Below are positions 60,293-64,000 of a DNA stretch of 64,000 nt, in pieces. Source of the stretch: Singulisphaera sp. GP187. Lineage in GTDB: Bacteria; Planctomycetota; Planctomycetia; Isosphaerales; Isosphaeraceae. The position numbers were made by a program, and so were the translations under genes. Position 1 is the first letter of the stretch. The number at the start of each line of letters is the position of its first letter. The notes under the pieces were generated by a model, which worked only from the letters and a program-made list of their open reading frames with translations, was not told where the DNA came from and did not search any database. The stretch covers positions 5,545,501 to 5,609,500 of the forward strand of contig NZ_FSRB01000001.1 in the NCBI RefSeq assembly GCF_900129635.1. Reading direction: 5' to 3'.

Positions 60293-61192
60293 TCAGTTGA
60301 GGCCGGCCAGGGTGCGGACGGTGTCCCAGGCGTACTGGGGCGTTTTCGTGGTGCCGTGCTCCATGCCGATCGCGCCGGCGTAGCCGACTCGACGGAGCAA
60401 TCGGAAGATGTTGACGTAGTTGCTCTCGCCACTCCCCGGCTCTTTGCGGCCGGGCACGTCACCGACCTCGATGAACTGGATCAGCCCGCGATTCAGGCCG
60501 TCGGCCATTGTGTTGAGCACGTTCCCTTCGCCGAGCTGACGGTGGTAGATATCAAAGTCAACCTTGACGTTGGGATGCCCGGCCTCGGTCGCGTAGCGGA
60601 ACGCGTCGGCCGACGTCACCATGGTCATCTGGGGCGACTCGACGCGGCTGAGCGGCTCGAGCGTCAGATAGACCTTGTGTTCCTTGGCGATCTCACCGGC
60701 CTTTTTCAGGCCGGCGATGATCTGCGCGTGCTGGGTTTCCGGGGCGATGTCGGGCTGGATCTTGCCGACAAACGTGATCAGGTTCTCGGCGCCGAAGCGG
60801 TTGGCGACTCGACAGGCCTCGGCAAAGTCGTCGAGAAACGCTTGCTCCTGGCCGGTTTTGGTGAGTCCCGATCCCCAGCCGGTGCGGGGGGCGCCGGTGA
60901 TGCTCACGCAGGTCATGCCGTGCGATTGCTGAGCCTCGAGCATCCGGTCGAGGTTTTTGCCGCTGTAGTTCCAGAAGCCGTAATGCTTGGCGCCGCAACG
61001 AGCGGCCTCGACGATTCGATCCTCGTACGACATCTTCGCCGGGAACATGATTTCGAGGTTCATCGCGAGTTGGTAACGCGGCGGAGGAAGCGACTCGTCG
61101 GCCGGCGTCGCATCGGCTCCGAATGCGAATTGCGTCGAGAGCCAGGGCGAGAGCGCGGCGGCTTTGAGCAGGGATCGTCGAGTCACGGGCAT
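60293..61192 (-). CDS. Hydroxypyruvate isomerase-like TIM-barrel protein, Tat-exported
   Basis: 299 residues from ATG 61192. The N-terminus TRRSLLKAAALSPWLSTQ is a twin-arginine signal. The barrel is of the AP-endonuclease 2/xylose-isomerase type: MNLEIMFPAKMSYEDRI, YLTLEPLSRVESP (metal Glu), VKVDFDIYHRQLGEGN (Asp and His) and FIEVGDVPGRKEPGSGESNY (metal Glu region), matching Hyi. It would interconvert a keto and hydroxy sugar or acid, but in a planctomycete periplasm the true substrate is unclear. It is 130 bp upstream of the tandem hydrolase gene on the same strand. Confidence 0.88.
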   Translation of the reverse strand: MPVTRRSLLKAAALSPWLSTQFAFGADATPADESLPPPRYQLAMNLEIMFPAKMSYEDRIVEAARCGAKHYGFWNYSGKNLDRMLEAQQSHGMTCVSITGAPRTGWGSGLTKTGQEQAFLDDFAEACRVANRFGAENLITFVGKIQPDIAPETQHAQIIAGLKKAGEIAKEHKVYLTLEPLSRVESPQMTMVTSADAFRYATEAGHPNVKVDFDIYHRQLGEGNVLNTMADGLNRGLIQFIEVGDVPGRKEPGSGESNYVNIFRLLRRVGYAGAIGMEHGTTKTPQYAWDTVRTLAGLN

Positions 61193-61552
61193 GCCTTTGG
61201 TGCTCCCAAGGGGGTGGGGTGGGGGGATCCTCAACACGTCGGAAGAGATCGGAACGCTCGCTGCGCCCCACCACGGCCGACGACGATTCCGGCCAGTCTA
61301 TCCGGGCCGCCGGGCCGATGACAGGGATCCGAATCGGCGGCGCTTGGTGCCGTGGCCAAGCGGCGGAAGGTTCGTTCGGGCCAGCCCGATGGTTGCGACT
61401 GGGGATCAAGCTGGCGCGGTTTCACCCGGGTCGGCCTTGGAACGAGGCGGGCGATTCGGCGCGACAATTGCGTGTTGGATTTCCGTGTGGAGACGAATTC
61501 GGCTCGGATCACGGGACGAGTTGTCTCAACACCCCAGCATAAGGAGAAAGCC

Positions 61553-62023
61553 ATGGCCGAATCATTCAAAGACAAGGTCGAGGACGCGGGGCACAAGATC
61601 GCCGAGAAGGCGACCGAGGTGGGCCACAAGGTGGGGGAGAAGGCGACCGAGGTGAAGCACAAGGTGGGGGAGAAGGTTGAGGAGGCGGCCGACTGGGCGA
61701 AGGAGAAAGCCCATCAGGCAGGCCATCGGATCCAGGAGGTCGTCCAGAAAGTCGAGCACAAGACCGGGGCGACGCTCGACCAGAGCAAAGGGGCGACCGG
61801 TTCGACCGCCGACATCCGCGAGCACATGGAAGTCTACGGGGCGTGCGGCAAACTGATCGGCAAGGTTGACCACGTCGAGGGGAGTGAGATCAAGCTGACC
61901 AAGAGCGATAGCCCCGATGGCCATCACCACATGATCCCGCTGGCGTGGGTGGCCAAGGTCCACGATCATGTCCACCTGAGCAAGACCTGTGACGAGGTCC
62001 AACACGAATGGCAGCCGGTCTGA
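61553..62023 (+). CDS. DUF2171 protein with LEA-like N-terminal helix repeats
   Basis: 156 residues from ATG 61553 with AAGGAG upstream. Residues 1-75 are an amphipathic, lysine/glutamate-rich helix with repeats of about 11 residues (GHKIAEKATEV, GHKVGEKATEV, KHKVGEKVEEA), the style of LEA or apolipoprotein-like stress proteins. Residues 85-155 form a DUF2171 domain (MEVYGACGKLIGKVDHVEGS, then HHHMIPLAWVAKVHDHVHLS). It is probably a cytoplasmic or membrane-surface stress protein; no enzymatic motif. It stands alone, convergent with the small membrane protein. Confidence 0.85.
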   Translation: MAESFKDKVEDAGHKIAEKATEVGHKVGEKATEVKHKVGEKVEEAADWAKEKAHQAGHRIQEVVQKVEHKTGATLDQSKGATGSTADIREHMEVYGACGKLIGKVDHVEGSEIKLTKSDSPDGHHHMIPLAWVAKVHDHVHLSKTCDEVQHEWQPV

Positions 62024-62126
62024 ACAACGCCGTCGCCGCCCGACCCGACCTGAGATGGTTTGTCCTGACGAGTCAGTGAGGGGGCCGGGGGCCGCAGGTG
62101 CTCCACCCGCCATTCAATCCTCCCCC

Positions 62127-62246
62127 CTGGGACCGCGGGCGACCCGCCCGCTCTTGGTTTGAAATTGAGAAGCGGGCGGATCGCCCGCGTTCCCAGGGAG
62201 GAATGGAATTCCATACCCGAGGGGGGCGAGGCGCCCGTGGTCCCAG
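62127..62246. repeat. Palindromic repeat (family 5) with a third arm
   Basis: CTGGGACCGCGGGCGACCCG (62127) is mirrored by an arm ending CGCCCGCGTTCCCAG (62196). A third related arm, GGCGCCCGTGGTCCCAG, lies at 62230-62246. It fills the gap between the convergent DUF2171 and small membrane protein genes and resembles 34151-34239. Confidence 0.7.
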
Positions 62247-62287
62247 GGAATGCTAATGCTCCAGGTGCCCGGCACCTGGAGGTTAGG

Positions 62288-62572
62288 TCAGGGGTCGATC
62301 AGGAGGGATCGAGGCGCCACGACGACTCTCCGGCGCTGTAAGGCGCGAACGGTGACGCCCAGGCTCATCAAGGCCCAGGCGGCTTCCACGAGCAGGACCC
62401 CGGGATTCGGCGGTGTCAGGGCCGAGATCGCCAGGAGGGTCGAACCGGAGAGGTTGAGCAGACCGTAGACGATTCCGTCGGCCCGCATGCCGGCGTACTG
62501 GCTTGCGCCGTAGGCGGACAGGACCAGGAGTGCCCCTACGATCGAGAAGAACTGGATCAGGGTGGTCACCAT
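62288..62572 (-). CDS. Small membrane protein, CBU_0592-like
   Basis: 94 residues with three hydrophobic helices (about 5-25, 33-52 and 58-77) and a basic tail with QRRRVVVAPR. The pattern of SIVGALLVLSAYGASQ, then VYGLLNLSGSTLLAISAL, then VLLVEAAWALMSLGV matches the CBU_0592 family of small integral membrane proteins. GAGGA lies about 8 bases before the ATG. Function unknown. Confidence 0.65.
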   Translation of the reverse strand: MVTTLIQFFSIVGALLVLSAYGASQYAGMRADGIVYGLLNLSGSTLLAISALTPPNPGVLLVEAAWALMSLGVTVRALQRRRVVVAPRSLLIDP

Positions 62573-63101
62573 CGGTGAAGTCCTCGCGGAGGCCCAATTG
62601 TCGGCCGCTCGAGGCGCGGTGCCTCGCCGAGGGCCGAAGCGACAGCGAGAAGGTTCCGGCTCCCGACGGTGGAATTGTTCGGGAGTTGCCCGCCGCTGGT
62701 CAAGAACCTAACAGCGAGGATTGAAATGCAAATGAAGGGTTTGTTTGAATCTGATGATGAGTGCTTATTTCATGGTGTAATCGCACCAACCCCTGAGGGG
62801 ATGTGATGTTGGTTATGCCGAAGTGCTATGTCCCCCCAGCGGACCGACCGGGGCCAGCCTGCCTTGGGATGAAGCGAAGCGTGATTGATCCCCGGAACTT
62901 GCACGCTGGACCGAGGAAAATGACGTTTCCTCATTGTGCCGGAAATCATCGAAGAATACAAGGGTGTGCCCGCGCACTGATGGGCAGAGCAGAGCTGAGG
63001 GGGTGTGATGGGGGGACGTCAGACGGGGATCGGGACCGGAGCCGCATTGGCTCCGGCCCCATTGGCCATGAACGGTGGCGTGGTTCGCCAACTCTCGGGT
63101 G
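62573..63101. other. Intergenic region, no gene seen
   Basis: About 530 bp with no supported coding frame. Its right part holds the stem-loop at 63032-63060. Confidence 0.5.
63032..63060 (-). terminator. Stem-loop downstream of the desaturase
   Basis: GGGACCGGAGCC (63032-63043) pairs with GGCTCCGGCCCC (63049-63060) around a 5-base loop, 42 bp past the desaturase stop. The stem is strong but has one mismatch and no T-run, so termination is only likely. Confidence 0.4.
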
Positions 63102-64000
63102 TCAGGCCGAGGGAACCAATTCGTTCGCCGGCACCGGTTCGAGCCGGCCCATTCGGTAGAGCCAGCGGACGTGCGATGCCAGGGCGTCGCGGAAGGTCGG
63201 GTGAATCTGGTAGGGAATGCCGAAGTCTTTGCAGGTTGCCTCGACGATCGGCGAGATCGCCGGATAGTGAACGTGGCAGACCTTCGGGAACAAGTGGTGC
63301 TCGATCTGATAGTTCAGACCGCCCAGATACCACGTCAGGAACCGGTTGCGCGGCGCGAAGTTGGCCGTCGTCCGCACCTGGTGCTCGGCCCAGCCCGCTT
63401 CGACCGAGTTGGACTCGGTGGTGGCGACATGGACCTCGGTTTCCTCCAGGCAATGCGCCAACTGGAACGTGGTGGTCAGCACCGTGCCGAGCGTGAACGT
63501 GGTGAGCGCATACAATCCGAGGACGGGCAAGGTCGGATAGAGCATCAGCGGCAGGATCAGCGACCACCCATAGAAGAACAGCTTGCCGAAGAGCGTGGCG
63601 ATCAAGACCAGCTTGCTCGGCCTCGGAATCGGCGTGCCGCCAATGTCGCTGTTCACCAGGTCGCGATAGTCCGCGTAGAAATGCCAGTTGGCGGGCAAAA
63701 GACCATAAATGAACCAGATGTAAATGTATTGGTATTTGTGGTAACGAAGCAGAGGTTGGGTCGGAGCGAGCCGTAAGAAGGGCTCGATGTCCACGTCCAC
63801 GTCGATCCCGGAGATGTTCGTGTAGGTGTGGTGGACGATGTTGTGCTTCCAGTACCAGATGTAGGAGCTGCCGCCCATGACGTCGAGGCAGCAGCCGAAG
63901 ATCCGGTTGACCCAGCGATTGCGCGAGTAGCCGCCATGGTTGGCGTCATGTTGCACGCTGACGCCGATGCCGGCCATTCCGACTGCCAGGCAGATTGCGG
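63102..64000 (-). CDS. Front-end fatty acid desaturase (5' end outside window)
   Basis: The frame is open to the right edge (AICLAVGMAGIGVSVQ precedes the first box), so the N-terminus is missing; 299 residues are visible. Three histidine boxes ligate the di-iron centre: HDANHGG, HNIVHHTYTN and QIEHHLFP. The Q-x-x-HH form of the third box is typical of front-end (delta-5/delta-6 or linoleoyl-type) acyl-lipid or acyl-CoA desaturases. Membrane segments are visible around IYIWFIYGLLPANWHFY and LFFYGWSLILPLMLY. No cytochrome b5 domain is seen at the C-terminus; the N-terminus cannot be judged. Confidence 0.92.
   Translation of the reverse strand, partial: AICLAVGMAGIGVSVQHDANHGGYSRNRWVNRIFGCCLDVMGGSSYIWYWKHNIVHHTYTNISGIDVDVDIEPFLRLAPTQPLLRYHKYQYIYIWFIYGLLPANWHFYADYRDLVNSDIGGTPIPRPSKLVLIATLFGKLFFYGWSLILPLMLYPTLPVLGLYALTTFTLGTVLTTTFQLAHCLEETEVHVATTESNSVEAGWAEHQVRTTANFAPRNRFLTWYLGGLNYQIEHHLFPKVCHVHYPAISPIVEATCKDFGIPYQIHPTFRDALASHVRWLYRMGRLEPVPANELVPSA

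Overview
The window looks like a high-GC chromosome segment from a planctomycete, most likely an Isosphaeraceae relative. The support is a DUF1559 pseudopilin with its partner lipoprotein, a PSD1/DUF1549 cytochrome-type protein paired with a DUF1501 protein, many secreted sialidase, kelch and NHL beta-propeller proteins, an M56/BlaI pair, and several families of short palindromic repeats. The taxonomic call is inference from gene content. No rRNA, tRNA, CRISPR array or prophage was seen.

Layout. 1-4971 is a chemosensory operon on the + strand: the end of a CheA hybrid, then cheW, a chemoreceptor, cheB and cheR, with stop/start overlaps. 5688-9762 holds a MuiA-like secreted protein and, convergent to it, the DUF1559 protein and a small lipoprotein. 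10263-16237 holds a LysR regulator, a UvrD-like helicase and a convergent XPB-type helicase-associated protein. 16457-23913 holds a secreted amidohydrolase, a secreted nitrilase-fold hydrolase and, convergent to them, a MetE-like methyltransferase coupled to a large PAS/GAF hybrid histidine kinase.

24051-27605 is a decayed island: an intact IS with terminal repeats, a frameshifted NTF2-like gene, a small membrane protein and a fragment of an IS66-type TnpB. 28398-41477 is a run of nine minus-strand genes: a D-aminoacylase-type amidohydrolase, an SGNH/alpha-beta hydrolase fusion, an SSS symporter, two SDRs, a Gfo/Idh/MocA oxidoreductase, an AstE/AspA deacylase, a HEAT-sialidase fusion and a DapA-family aldolase. 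It reads as an uptake and catabolism locus for an N-acylated sugar or amino compound (inference).

41757-53857 holds an NHL protein, the DUF1501 and PSD1 proteins, a CPA2 antiporter, a six-kelch secreted protein, and the M56 peptidase with its BlaI repressor. The blaI leader carries a clear promoter overlapped by a perfect inverted-repeat operator. 54305-64000 holds a YidB-like protein, a triple helix-hairpin-helix protein, an S1/P1 nuclease, a sialidase, a tandem alpha/beta hydrolase protein, a hydroxypyruvate-isomerase-like protein, a DUF2171 protein, a small membrane protein and the 3' part of a front-end fatty acid desaturase.

The most striking non-coding content is two families of about 95-220 bp MITE-like elements with terminal inverted repeats. 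Several copies are flanked by 8-bp direct repeats, two of them perfect (18190-18321 and 56811-56923). Other palindromic repeats sit mainly between convergent genes, where they may also act as terminators.
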